DNA of 64,000 bases. Origin: BRH-c25 sp035627615. GTDB taxonomy: Bacteria; Bacillota; Clostridia; Lutisporales; Lutisporaceae. Positions within the stretch are counted from its first letter, which is position 1; every line of letters begins with the position of its first letter. Both the position numbers and the translations under genes were made by a program. The DNA is taken from NCBI GenBank assembly GCA_035627615.1, contig DASPLL010000056.1, forward strand, positions 62,001 to 126,000, read 5' to 3'. Below are positions 41,168-49,948 of this stretch, piece after piece. The notes beneath the pieces are model-generated. The model worked only from the letters and a program-made list of their open reading frames with translations, was not told the DNA's origin and made no database searches.

Positions 41168-41196
41168 ATTATATATTATGCACTCTTTCCTGTCAA
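41168..41196 (-). promoter_or_regulatory. Promoter of the proC leader
   Basis: TTGACA, exactly 17 bases, TATAAT on the minus strand. The T-box begins about 12 bases after the -10. Confidence 0.85.
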
Positions 41197-41240
41197 AGAA
41201 AATTCCTCACATCTGGTGATTTATGGAACATACGGCATTT

Positions 41241-41269
41241 TTGATAATCCGGCAAATATATAATATAAT
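41241..41269 (+). promoter_or_regulatory. Promoter of the adenosyltransferase gene
   Basis: TTGATA, 17 bases, TATAAT, about 30 bp before the TTG start. Confidence 0.65.
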
Positions 41270-41300
41270 AATATTATCAATCTACAGGAGGTGCAGCTTT

Positions 41301-41852
41301 TTGAAAATCTACACAAAAACAGGAGACAAGGGTACCACATCTGATGTACTCGGGCAGAGGGTATCAAAAGGAGCTGTCAAAATCGAGCTTCAGGGCTCTA
41401 TAGATGAAATAAATGCAGGGGTAGGATATCTAAGGTCATTGCTTGGGGATGCCCTCACTGGTGAAGCTGTCGCAAATATTGATGAAAGCCTCAGGGATGT
41501 GCAGCATGCATTGTTCCGGATCGGCGGCGATGTATCCTCCGATTTCAATCAAAGCTATATAAGCGAAACCGATATCGGCTCCCTGGAGCATAGCATAGAT
41601 ATCATGACAAATGCCGCAGGTCCCTTGGAGAGCTTCATATACTACAGCGGCAGCAGGGCAGCAGCTTACTGCCATGTAGTCAGAAGCGTTACCAGAAGGG
41701 CTGAAAGGGTGTTTGTAAGGTTTATGGAAGGCAAGGAATACAACCTCGATTACCAGTACATAAACCGGCTGTCGGATTTCCTGTTCTCACTGGCCAGATA
41801 TATCAATTTCCTTGCGCAGATTCCCGATGAGGCTATGAAGCTGAAGGATTAG
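41301..41852 (+). CDS. Cob(I)yrinic acid a,c-diamide adenosyltransferase, PduO type
   Basis: A 183-aa ATP:corrinoid adenosyltransferase. ATP-binding N-terminus is I-Y-T-K-T-G-D-K-G-T-T-S; the E-L-Q-G-S-I-D-E-I-N-A segment is near residue 28; and the R-S-V-T-R-R-A-E-R motif lies near 130. It makes adenosylcobalamin for radical B12 enzymes. Start TTG 41301 was chosen for the AGGAGG 9 bases before it. It stands alone, convergent with argD. Confidence 0.92.
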   Translation: MKIYTKTGDKGTTSDVLGQRVSKGAVKIELQGSIDEINAGVGYLRSLLGDALTGEAVANIDESLRDVQHALFRIGGDVSSDFNQSYISETDIGSLEHSIDIMTNAAGPLESFIYYSGSRAAAYCHVVRSVTRRAERVFVRFMEGKEYNLDYQYINRLSDFLFSLARYINFLAQIPDEAMKLKD

Positions 41853-41871
41853 GATGGGTCAAGACCCATCC

Positions 41872-43035
41872 CTACTCGCTCAATACCTCATCAATTATAG
41901 CTACCGCCCTGTCCAGGTATTCCGTTTCCACATTAAGCGGCGGCAGGAGCCTTACTACCTCTGGGCCCGCCCCCACAAGCAGCAGACCTTTTTCTATGCA
42001 TTGGCTGATGAATTTCTTGGTATCGATGGAAAGCTTCAGACCTATAAGCAAGCCCATGCCGTGAATATCCCTTATTGAGCCGTGCTTTTCCTTCAGCTTC
42101 TGAAGCTTACCTAGTAAATAACCTCCCATTACTTCGACATTTGCAAGAACCCCGTTCTCAAGAAGCTCGTCAAGTATTGCCAGAGCAACCGAGCAAGCAA
42201 GAGGATTGCCTCCGAAGGTTGAGCCGTGATCTCCCGGTGAAATGCTTCCGGCCACCTTTTCCGAAGCAATTACAGCACCTATCGGGAAACCGCCTCCCAG
42301 GCCTTTTGCAAGGCAGACCAGATCGGGTGTGACCCCAAATTTTTCGAAGGCGAAGAGACTTCCAAGCCTTCCTATTCCGCACTGCACCTCGTCAAAGATA
42401 AGCAGTGCCTCATATTTATCACAGAGCTTTCTCACTTCCTCCAAAAATGATTTTTGGGCTGCAATTATACCCCCTTCTCCCTGTATCGGTTCTACAATAA
42501 CCGCACAAACATTTGAACTCATCTCTGAGTTGAGCTTGTCGATGTCATTGAATTCAATACTCCGGGCCCCCGGTATCAGCGGCATGAAATCCTTCTGGTA
42601 CTTATCCTGCCCGGTTACAGAAAGTGCTCCAAGGGTTCTGCCGTGAAAGGAATTCTTCATATATAAAATTTCATGCTTGGATATTCCACCCTTAAGCTTT
42701 CCGTACTTTCTCCCAAACTTTACTGCCGCCTCCACAGCCTCGGTACCGCTGTTGCAGAAAAAAGCTCCCTTAAGTCCGCTTAATGCACACAGCTTTTCAG
42801 CCAGGCCAAGCTGTTTCTCGTTCCAATAAAGGTTCGACACATGCATCAGCTTGCAGCTCTGCTCCTGTATTGCTTTTATAATAGCAGGATGGCAGTGTCC
42901 CAGGCAGTTTACTGCTATTCCGGACACAAAATCCAGATATTTCTTTCCATTTTTGTCGTAAACCAGGCAGCCTTTACCCTCAACTGCAGTAATATCAAAG
43001 CGCGCATAAGTGCTAAGTATGTTTTCTCTAGACAT
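41872..43035 (-). CDS. argD: Acetylornithine aminotransferase
   Basis: A 387-aa class III PLP aminotransferase. G-I-A-V-N-C-L-G-H-C-H-P near residue 36, F-C-N-S-G-T-E-A-V-E-A-A near 93, F-D-E-V-Q-C-G-I-G-R near 210 and the PLP lysine in C-L-A-K-G-L-G-G-G-F-P-I-G-A near 240. It overlaps the end of argB by 8 bp. argJ, usually in this cluster, is absent here. Confidence 0.94.
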   Translation of the reverse strand: MSRENILSTYARFDITAVEGKGCLVYDKNGKKYLDFVSGIAVNCLGHCHPAIIKAIQEQSCKLMHVSNLYWNEKQLGLAEKLCALSGLKGAFFCNSGTEAVEAAVKFGRKYGKLKGGISKHEILYMKNSFHGRTLGALSVTGQDKYQKDFMPLIPGARSIEFNDIDKLNSEMSSNVCAVIVEPIQGEGGIIAAQKSFLEEVRKLCDKYEALLIFDEVQCGIGRLGSLFAFEKFGVTPDLVCLAKGLGGGFPIGAVIASEKVAGSISPGDHGSTFGGNPLACSVALAILDELLENGVLANVEVMGGYLLGKLQKLKEKHGSIRDIHGMGLLIGLKLSIDTKKFISQCIEKGLLLVGAGPEVVRLLPPLNVETEYLDRAVAIIDEVLSE

Positions 43036-43900
43036 GATATTCTCCCCCTTTAATTATAGTTCCTACCGGTTCGCCCTGAACAAGCTCCCGTAAAGCATGA
43101 ACCCTCTGTCCGCCTATCAGGCAAACCGACTTCACGCCCTTTTCAATAGCTTCAGTACAGCACTTCATTTTTGGTATCATCCCTCCGGATATGGCGCCCA
43201 GCCCTATAAGTCTCTCAATTTCTGCTGCGGTGATACTTCCTATCAGGCTTTTTCTATCATTGATATCACCGAACAGCCCATCCACATCAGATAAATACAC
43301 AAGACTGTCCGCATCAAGGGAGATCCCTATAGCTGCTGCTACATAATCTGCATTTATATTGTACACATTTCCATCCCTATCCTCCGCCACCGGCGAGATG
43401 ACTGGCACATACCCCATATCCAGCAGGTCCCTTACTATTTTGTTATTGATTCCGGCTACTCTGCCGACAAAGCCTATATCTATCTTCTCACCATCCTCTT
43501 CCGCATACATTTTTTCCGCTTCTATAAGCCTTCCGTCCCTTCCGCTTATACCTACGGCAGCTACCCCTTTACCGAGCAGCCTGGAGGTCAGCTCTTTATT
43601 CACCTTGCCTGACAGCACCATTTCAACAACCTCTATTGCAGTTGCCTCCGTAACCCTGAGACCTTTGACAAACTCAGCCTTCATATCCAGCCTGCCAAGC
43701 ATCCTATTTATATCAGGCCCTCCGCCGTGTACGACAACAATCCTCGCACCAACCTCCTTCAGAGCCGCTATATCCTCCATCAGCGCGTCAGTTGCTCGAA
43801 CATCCTTGGTAATACTGCCTCCATATTTTATTACTACAGTTTTACCCTTGAACTGCTTATAGAGCTTATCAGCCATCTCTTCACAAGCTCCAGCCCCCAT
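43028..43900 (-). CDS. argB: Acetylglutamate kinase
   Basis: A 290-aa amino-acid kinase. V-V-I-K-Y-G-G-S near residue 24, V-V-H-G-G-G-P-D-I-N near 57, and the Y-N-I-N-A-D-Y-V-A-A-A segment near 185. It phosphorylates N-acetylglutamate in arginine synthesis. ATG 43900 is 11 bases from GGAGG; other starts at 43912 (GTG) or 43918 (TTG) are nearer to or inside it. The N-terminal helix that arginine-inhibited forms use is short. Confidence 0.92.
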   Translation of the reverse strand: MGAGACEEMADKLYKQFKGKTVVIKYGGSITKDVRATDALMEDIAALKEVGARIVVVHGGGPDINRMLGRLDMKAEFVKGLRVTEATAIEVVEMVLSGKVNKELTSRLLGKGVAAVGISGRDGRLIEAEKMYAEEDGEKIDIGFVGRVAGINNKIVRDLLDMGYVPVISPVAEDRDGNVYNINADYVAAAIGISLDADSLVYLSDVDGLFGDINDRKSLIGSITAAEIERLIGLGAISGGMIPKMKCCTEAIEKGVKSVCLIGGQRVHALRELVQGEPVGTIIKGGEYHV

Positions 43901-43933
43901 ATCAGCATCCACCTCCAACTCTTAATGGTATTA

Positions 43934-44019
43934 ATTATACATATATGTGTATTAATATGCAATGTTTTTTATGAATTTTTATAATCTATATTGCATATTT
44001 AATCATATATATGTATAAT
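43934..44019. promoter_or_regulatory. Divergent argB/argC promoters with two ArgR-type boxes
   Basis: Two identical promoters face away from each other: TTGCAT-17-TATAAT on the minus strand (43934-43962, to argB) and on the plus strand (43991-44019, to argC). Each -35 lies in an ARG-box-like site: TGTGTATTAATATGCAAT (43946-43963) and ATTGCATATTTAATCATA (43990-44007), which match TNTGNATWWWWATNCANA at nearly all positions. Repression by ArgR with arginine is therefore likely for both. Confidence 0.8.
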
Positions 44020-44052
44020 GCTAATAAAAAAGTATATAAAGGTGGTATGTAT

Positions 44053-45090
44053 ATGGTAAAGGCAGGTATTATCGGTTCGACGGGCTACGCAGGCTATCAG
44101 CTTTCAGCAATACTGTCCCGGCACAAAAGTGTTTCTTTAGTTTTTTTATCATCGCATAATTATTCCAATATGAAAATAAGTGATGTGTACGGAAATCTGG
44201 GTGGGCTGGTGGACAATCTATGCATAGATATTCAATCCGCAGAAAAGAAGCTTTCAGAAATCGACGTACTATTTCTCGCACTTCCTCATGGTCAATCCTT
44301 CAATCTGGTGGAAAAAGCACTTTCAGCAGGAGTAAAGGTCATAGATCTCGGTGCTGATTACAGACTCAGGGACCAGAAGGATTATGAAAAATGGTACGGC
44401 GTGACGCACGAGCTCCCCGGCCGTCTGGGAGAGGCGGTTTACGGACTGCCTGAAATAAACCGCAAAAACATATCCGGCAGAAGTCTGGTGGCAAATCCCG
44501 GCTGCTATCCCACTGCAGGAATCCTTGCTCTTGCACCTTTAATGCAAAACGGCATTATCGATAATACCTCCGTCATTATCGATGCAAAATCGGGCATATC
44601 CGGAGCAGGCAGAAGTGCGAACATCCCGACGCTGTACTGTGAATGCAGTGAATCTGTCAAGGCATACAATATTGCATCTCACAGGCATACGCCGGAAATA
44701 GAGCAGCAGCTTTCCGATGTTGCAGGTGAAAAAATCCTGCTCAGTTTCACACCCCACCTTGTACCGATGAGCAGGGGAATACTCGCAACCTGCTACGGAA
44801 GCCTCAAGAAGGCCATCTCACAGGCTGAGATCCACGATCTGTACAAGAGCTATTACAAGAATGAAAACTTTATCAGGGTCACCGAAGCTCTTCCGGAAAC
44901 AAGGAATGTGAGAGGCTCAAATATCTGTGATATTGCGGTGAGGGTGGATGAACGGACAAAAAGGGTGATTGCGGTCAGTGCAATCGATAACCTTATAAAA
45001 GGAGCTGCCGGGCAGGCAGTACAGAACATGAACATCCTTTTCGGCTTTTATGAGCATGCGGGATTGGATATGATTCCAAATATAATATAA
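44053..45090 (+). CDS. argC: N-acetyl-gamma-glutamyl-phosphate reductase
   Basis: A 345-aa NADPH enzyme for the third step of arginine synthesis. Motifs: I-I-G-S-T-G-Y-A-G-Y-Q-L at the start, active cysteine in V-A-N-P-G-C-Y-P-T-A near residue 148, and the histidine region S-H-R-H-T-P-E-I near 215. Start ATG 44053, behind AAAGGTGGT; an ATG at 44047 touches that site. It is divergent from argB-argD rather than in the usual single operon. Confidence 0.94.
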   Translation: MVKAGIIGSTGYAGYQLSAILSRHKSVSLVFLSSHNYSNMKISDVYGNLGGLVDNLCIDIQSAEKKLSEIDVLFLALPHGQSFNLVEKALSAGVKVIDLGADYRLRDQKDYEKWYGVTHELPGRLGEAVYGLPEINRKNISGRSLVANPGCYPTAGILALAPLMQNGIIDNTSVIIDAKSGISGAGRSANIPTLYCECSESVKAYNIASHRHTPEIEQQLSDVAGEKILLSFTPHLVPMSRGILATCYGSLKKAISQAEIHDLYKSYYKNENFIRVTEALPETRNVRGSNICDIAVRVDERTKRVIAVSAIDNLIKGAAGQAVQNMNILFGFYEHAGLDMIPNII

Positions 45091-45100
45091 CAGGCTGTTG

Positions 45101-45142
45101 AAAAATAAGTGGAACAGTTTAAAGACCGTTCCACTTATTTTT
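45101..45142. terminator. Bidirectional terminator between argC and the ATPase gene
   Basis: AAAAATAAGTGGAAC and GTTCCACTTATTTTT form a perfect 15-bp stem. The right side overlaps the last codons of the convergent gene. Confidence 0.92.
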
Positions 45143-46630
45143 CAAAGAGCCGAGTATTCCGCGGATAATTGTTCTGCCCAGCTCTCTGCCGATAGTGCTT
45201 ATGACAGTATCTGCAGTTTTCTCCAGAACGGATTTCCGTGAATATGTCCGTCTGTCCGGGGCTCCTTCTCTTCTTTCCTTTTCTTCCTCCTTCAACTGCT
45301 TCTGTCTATCCAGCCGTTCCTTCTCCTGCTGTTCAGCAGCTTCCTCCTGCCTTACCTTTGCCTGCAGAAGCTCATATGCGGACTCCCTGTCAACTTCTCT
45401 TCCGTATTTGCTGCCCATGGGTGAAGCTTCCATTATCCTGCTTCGGAGGTCAGCATCAATTGTTCCGAGCTGACTTTGGGGCGGCAGTATAAAGGCACGC
45501 TCCACGATACCGGGGCTGCCATTGGAATCCAGACATGAGACCAATGCTTCACCGGTTTCAAGCTTCGTTATTGCTGTTTCGGTATCAAAATCAGGATTCG
45601 CACGGAAGGTCCGGGCTGCTGCCCTGACACTTTTCTGCTCTGCAGGTGTATATGCACGCAGGGCGTGCTGCACACGGTTCCCCAATTGTCCCAGCACATC
45701 CTGGGGCAGATCCGCCGGATCCTGGGTTATAAAATATACACCAACACCTTTGGAACGGATCAGCCTTACCGCCTGCTCGATTTTCTGGAGCAGCACTTTT
45801 GGCGTGTCTTCAAACAAAAGATGAGCCTCACCGAAGAAAAATACCAGCTTCGGTCTGTCCATGTCTCCCACCTCAGGCAAGGTCTCAAACAACTCGGAAA
45901 GCATCCACAGCAGGAAGGTGGAGTACAGTGCGGGGCTGTGGAGAAGCTCTATACTGTGCAGTATATTGATATATCCCCGTCCGTCTCCATCAGTCCGCAT
46001 CCAGTCCGAAATGTCAAGGGCAGGCTCCCCGAAGAAATTGGCTCCCCCTTGATCCTCCACCGCAATCAGGCTGCGCAGGATAGCCCCTACACTTTGAGTT
46101 GAGATGCTCCCATATTCCAGGGTATACTCCTTTGCATGATCTCCCACATATTTCAGCATAGCGCTGAAATCCTTCAGGTCCAACAACAGCAAGCCCTTGT
46201 CATCCGCTATACGGAATATGATATTTACAATGCCTGTCTGAGTTTCGTTCAATCCTAATAAACGCGACAGCAGCAAAGCCCCCAGCTCCGAAACGGTAGT
46301 GCGGACCCGGTGTCCGCCCTCACCGAACAGATCCCAGAAGCACACCGGATATGACTTGCAGACAAAACCTTCTATTCCCAGCTTTGTAATCCGCTCCTTC
46401 AGCTCCGGGCTATCGCTCCCCTGCGCAGCCAATCCGGCCAGATCGCCTTTTATATCGGTAAGAAACACCGGAACTCCCATATCGCTGAAGGATTCTGCCA
46501 TTACCTTCAAAGTAACGGTTTTCCCAGTACCGGTAGCTCCCGCTATCAATCCATGCCGGTTTGCCATACCGGGCAGCAGATAAACAGGTTTATCGCCTTT
46601 AGCAATCCATAATTTATTCTCTGAATACAT
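45119..46630 (-). CDS. HerA/YjgR-like ATPase (DUF853)
   Basis: A 503-aa helicase-like ATPase. Walker A is I-A-G-A-T-G-T-G-K-T-V-T near residue 32. The Walker B region reads K-L-V-F-F-F-G-E-A-H-L-L-F near 260; the family normally has D-E-A-H here, so the aspartate is glycine (codon GGT, one base from GAT). The N-terminal HAS barrel of true HerA is absent, as in other DUF853 proteins. The C-terminus has a charged coiled coil (about 410-455). Role unknown. Confidence 0.9.
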   Translation of the reverse strand: MYSENKLWIAKGDKPVYLLPGMANRHGLIAGATGTGKTVTLKVMAESFSDMGVPVFLTDIKGDLAGLAAQGSDSPELKERITKLGIEGFVCKSYPVCFWDLFGEGGHRVRTTVSELGALLLSRLLGLNETQTGIVNIIFRIADDKGLLLLDLKDFSAMLKYVGDHAKEYTLEYGSISTQSVGAILRSLIAVEDQGGANFFGEPALDISDWMRTDGDGRGYINILHSIELLHSPALYSTFLLWMLSELFETLPEVGDMDRPKLVFFFGEAHLLFEDTPKVLLQKIEQAVRLIRSKGVGVYFITQDPADLPQDVLGQLGNRVQHALRAYTPAEQKSVRAAARTFRANPDFDTETAITKLETGEALVSCLDSNGSPGIVERAFILPPQSQLGTIDADLRSRIMEASPMGSKYGREVDRESAYELLQAKVRQEEAAEQQEKERLDRQKQLKEEEKERREGAPDRRTYSRKSVLEKTADTVISTIGRELGRTIIRGILGSLKNKWNGL

Positions 46631-46676
46631 GGTCTTTCCCCCCTATGCAGTATTTTTCGATTGGATCCAACATAAA

Positions 46677-46710
46677 AGCACCTTCTGCCATTATACTAGC
46701 AGAAGGTGCT
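46677..46710 (-). terminator. Terminator after the transglutaminase-like gene
   Basis: AGCACCTTCTGC and GCAGAAGGTGCT form a 12-bp stem, followed by TTTTATG on the minus strand. Confidence 0.8.
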
Positions 46711-46744
46711 ATAAATGTAAATATATTACTTAATTTACTGCATT

Positions 46745-48121
46745 TTATATCTCAACACACGAAAGGACTTCTTTTGTACGCTCATATTCAGAATATCGCA
46801 GACCACGATCCTCTGTCTCAATTTCGCCCAGCTGATTATCGTAGGGATCTGCACGCCACTGCTGTTTAGGTATGGTAAATTCCGCCTGGAATTCGGAATT
46901 CGCCACCATACGATAGGCATCAAGACTTCCAAAATAGTGCTGCCGGCGGACTTCGTTGCCCTCCCGCACAGCACCGCCCCCGAAAGAGGGATCAGCATAC
47001 AGCCAACCATAAGGTGCCGCATAGAACATAGCCCAATCGTGGGCACCGCAGAATTCCGGTTCGGCTATCCAGCCACTCTGCCAGCGGGCTGGAATACCTG
47101 CACAGCGGCACAGTGTAATAAACAGCAGGGCCTGCACACCGCAATCGCCCACAAAGCTGCGGGCGCAGGTCTCCGAGATATTTTCCAGCCCGAAGTATGC
47201 CCGCATGAAGGAATACTTTACATTCAATGTAATGAAATCATAGAATTTTTTCGCTTTTTCCAGCGGATTAGTCACACCTTCCGTCAGCGTGCGGACAAGC
47301 TCACGGATATACGGTGTAAACATAATATGCGGAGATGCTTCCTCCGTGTCGAAGGATGGCTGCTGTTCAGACGGCACGATCCGGGATACCTCATGATATT
47401 TTGCCGTATGTACATAAGAGAATTCCACGAAAAACTCATGATTTTCTTCCATAATCTCTTCCCAGCATACCGTACGCTGCGGTGCGGTCTCCGGAGCCAC
47501 AGAACCGCTCTCCGGATACAGCTTTTCGATTATGATATCACTTTGCTGTTCGCAGGCGCAAGGAATCGGCAAATGTACCCTCACCAGTTTGCCCTTTTCA
47601 AAATACGCATCTTTGATACGCACAGAAGTGCGGCAACGGATACGGTTCGTCATTTTTCCGTTTTCCCGCATGATACGGCAGGCATGATCCTTTGTGGGCT
47701 CACCATTAATAAAAGTTGCAGTCCCCGGCACAACGACCCCCGCACGTACACCAAAAGCCGCATCCGTTTTGCACATCGTTTCAAAAAAGCGGTTGAAATA
47801 ATGAGGCACACCGTCAATATATATCCAATCGATCTTTCCCGCATCCTCACGCTCCATAAATTCCTCTTCGGTAAAATCCGGAATATGCTCACGCACCACA
47901 GCAAGCGCTTCTTCCTTTGTCAGCGGATAGTCGTCCGGCAGACGGAGGATCATCTCACGTTGTACTGTCAGGCATTTTTTGAATGCTTCCGGCGTATTAT
48001 CCGCAGATAGTTTTTTGTCTATCATGCGAATAGCGCCCGCAAAATCACCGTAGAATTTACGGCGCAGAATGTCGTCAGGAAGGCCGATATTCAGATATTT
48101 GAAATTCTCGTTGATATTCAT
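46745..48121 (-). CDS. Transglutaminase-like (cysteine protease fold) protein
   Basis: A 458-aa protein. The C-terminal half is a transglutaminase-like core: cysteine in V-G-D-C-G-V-Q-A-L-L-F near residue 330, histidine in G-A-H-D-W-A-M-F near 365 and aspartate in Y-A-D-P-S-F-G-G near 380. No signal peptide, so it acts inside the cell, probably as a peptidase or amidase. It has its own terminator and lies 148 bp after a DUF819 membrane protein. The neighbourhood of dipeptide epimerase and NlpC/P60 suggests peptide use. Confidence 0.88.
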   Translation of the reverse strand: MNINENFKYLNIGLPDDILRRKFYGDFAGAIRMIDKKLSADNTPEAFKKCLTVQREMILRLPDDYPLTKEEALAVVREHIPDFTEEEFMEREDAGKIDWIYIDGVPHYFNRFFETMCKTDAAFGVRAGVVVPGTATFINGEPTKDHACRIMRENGKMTNRIRCRTSVRIKDAYFEKGKLVRVHLPIPCACEQQSDIIIEKLYPESGSVAPETAPQRTVCWEEIMEENHEFFVEFSYVHTAKYHEVSRIVPSEQQPSFDTEEASPHIMFTPYIRELVRTLTEGVTNPLEKAKKFYDFITLNVKYSFMRAYFGLENISETCARSFVGDCGVQALLFITLCRCAGIPARWQSGWIAEPEFCGAHDWAMFYAAPYGWLYADPSFGGGAVREGNEVRRQHYFGSLDAYRMVANSEFQAEFTIPKQQWRADPYDNQLGEIETEDRGLRYSEYERTKEVLSCVEI

Positions 48122-48269
48122 ATTACATTTCCTTTCTCAAAACTAATCCATATTTCACATTTCCCGGCTTCAAAGAGTTAGTAATGAGCCGCCGCATCGG
48201 ACTAATCCGAAGCGGCGGCTCAAATGTAAAGCTCAATCAGCCGGTTAAATTAACAGGCACTATAAACGG
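48122..48269. other. Gap with a very stable hairpin
   Basis: GAGCCGCCGC (48186-48195) and GCGGCGGCTC (48212-48221) form a perfect GC-rich 10-bp stem between the DUF819 and transglutaminase-like genes. No T-run follows on the minus strand, so it may be a processing or partial-termination site. Confidence 0.6.
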
Positions 48270-49445
48270 CTACGAAAACAGCTTCATAATATAGCCGCAG
48301 ATCATGCCCAGATAGGTGCCTGACACAGTTCCGAGCAGCGCCATCAGAACGCCTACAGGAACCAGAGATCCGCTGTAAGTACCTGCCAGGATCGGTGCGG
48401 AAGCTACGCCGCCGATGTTGGCCAGGGAAGCAACCCCGCAGGTAAACATATCAAACTTAAACAGCTTGGCAATTGTCAGGAACAGAATGCCGTGGATAGC
48501 CAGAATCATAAAGCCTGATATAATCCACAGAGGAGCGTCATTGAGTTCCATGAAGTTTGCACGGGATGCCAGCAAAGCAACTACGCCATAGAGGAATATA
48601 TTGGAAAGCTCCACTGTGCCGGCAATTTTGCCGAAAGGAGTCATTGCGGCGATCAAGCCTAAAGCAGTGATGAACAGAACACACCATGTTGCCTTGTCCA
48701 GGAAGCTCATGCTGCCGTTAAGTATTGTGCCTACGTTCTGTCCGACTGCAGATACCAAAAGGGCAGAACCAATCAGCAGCATCAAGCCCGGGAAGGTGAC
48801 TTCCTGCTTCTTTTCAGCCATTTCAGCTTCCAGACGTTTGCTGACTTCGTCCAATTTGCTGGTGTCAGCCTTTGTCCACTTGTTGAAAACCGGCGCAAAG
48901 CTGATGGACCACAGCAGGAACATAACCCAGATAGAATAGTCAATGGAGTCGACAACCAGTGCATTAGCAAAGTCCCCTTCGCCTACTTGAAAGATTTCCT
49001 GCAAGGTCGCCATGTTGCCGGAACCGCCGATCCAGCTGCCGCACAGAGCGCCCAGTGCTTTCCATGCCTCGGAACCCAAAGCGCCTTTCATGATAAAGAA
49101 AGTAACTATAAAACCAATCATGACGGTGAGACTGCCGGTGAAGAAGCCAATAATCATTTTGGGCCCAAGTTTGACCATCTTGCGGATGTCGCAGCGCAGC
49201 AGCATCAGGAAAATCATCGCATACAGAATGTTGTTCTTAAGGGCACCGTAGGCTGCCTTCGTTTCGGCCAGATCCCAGAAGCTTAGAGTACAAAGAATCA
49301 TACCGATGAGGTAAACAAGAACGATAGGCGGCAAGACACCGAAGAATTTCTGCACGAACTTGTTTTTGACGTACTTCTGTGCTGCCAGAAGACCGCCGCA
49401 GAGTGCACACAGAACTGCAAAATAAGTAAACCCGTTAGTAATCAT
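48270..49445 (-). CDS. DUF819 family integral membrane protein
   Basis: A 391-aa protein with about 10-12 membrane segments. Family-like features are the G-G-S-G-N-M-A-T-L-Q-E segment near residue 148 and A-N-I-G-G-V-A-S-A-P-I-L-A-G-T-Y near 350, two similar glycine-rich loops typical of a two-fold transporter. DUF819 (YjcL-like) proteins are presumed transporters. Start ATG 49445, 6 bases after AAGGAGG. The adjacent transglutaminase-like hydrolase suggests import of a peptide or modified amino acid. Confidence 0.88.
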   Translation of the reverse strand: MITNGFTYFAVLCALCGGLLAAQKYVKNKFVQKFFGVLPPIVLVYLIGMILCTLSFWDLAETKAAYGALKNNILYAMIFLMLLRCDIRKMVKLGPKMIIGFFTGSLTVMIGFIVTFFIMKGALGSEAWKALGALCGSWIGGSGNMATLQEIFQVGEGDFANALVVDSIDYSIWVMFLLWSISFAPVFNKWTKADTSKLDEVSKRLEAEMAEKKQEVTFPGLMLLIGSALLVSAVGQNVGTILNGSMSFLDKATWCVLFITALGLIAAMTPFGKIAGTVELSNIFLYGVVALLASRANFMELNDAPLWIISGFMILAIHGILFLTIAKLFKFDMFTCGVASLANIGGVASAPILAGTYSGSLVPVGVLMALLGTVSGTYLGMICGYIMKLFS

Positions 49446-49948
49446 AAAAACCCTCCTTAAAATATAAAAATATTTCCTCCCGGCTTTTTTTCGTTCCACG
49501 GAGCCGGGATCTCAGCAGAACATACCTATAAACAGACAAAACCCAGCAAAAGAACGTCACCTCTACGGTCTCTTACTGGGTTTTGTTTATTCCAATAAAG
49601 GGAATACCTCTATCACATAAACAAAGCAGTTTTATATGATTGTAGTATTGATTTTTATAGTCCTCTCTCTTATCTTTGTCAGGCACTATCAGTATTCATC
49701 CCGCCTTCCAGATAAGTTAAGCAGTACGCCCTCCATACCATTAACAGAATATTTTCATAATTTATTATAGGATAAATATAGCACCATTGTCAATATCATG
49801 AACAAAAATCGATCAGGCGCCAATCTGTCAACTTGCTTTCATACATCATTGTACCGGGTATAGAAAATAATAGGTATTACAAGTTGAATTGAAGGCAACT
49901 TCTTATCTGCTGTATCCGGTACATACTTCCAGATGGTAAGTATTGAAT
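49446..49948 (-). promoter_or_regulatory. Leader of the DUF819 gene with two hairpins
   Basis: Hairpin 1 is AAAACCCAG (49538-49546) with CTGGGTTTT (49576-49584). Hairpin 2 is TCCCGGCT (49478-49485) with AGCCGGGA (49502-49509), directly before the ribosome binding site. The arrangement suggests attenuation, or else hairpin 1 ends another transcript (for example from the epimerase gene upstream). The rest, up to 49948, is AT-rich with no gene. Confidence 0.45.
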
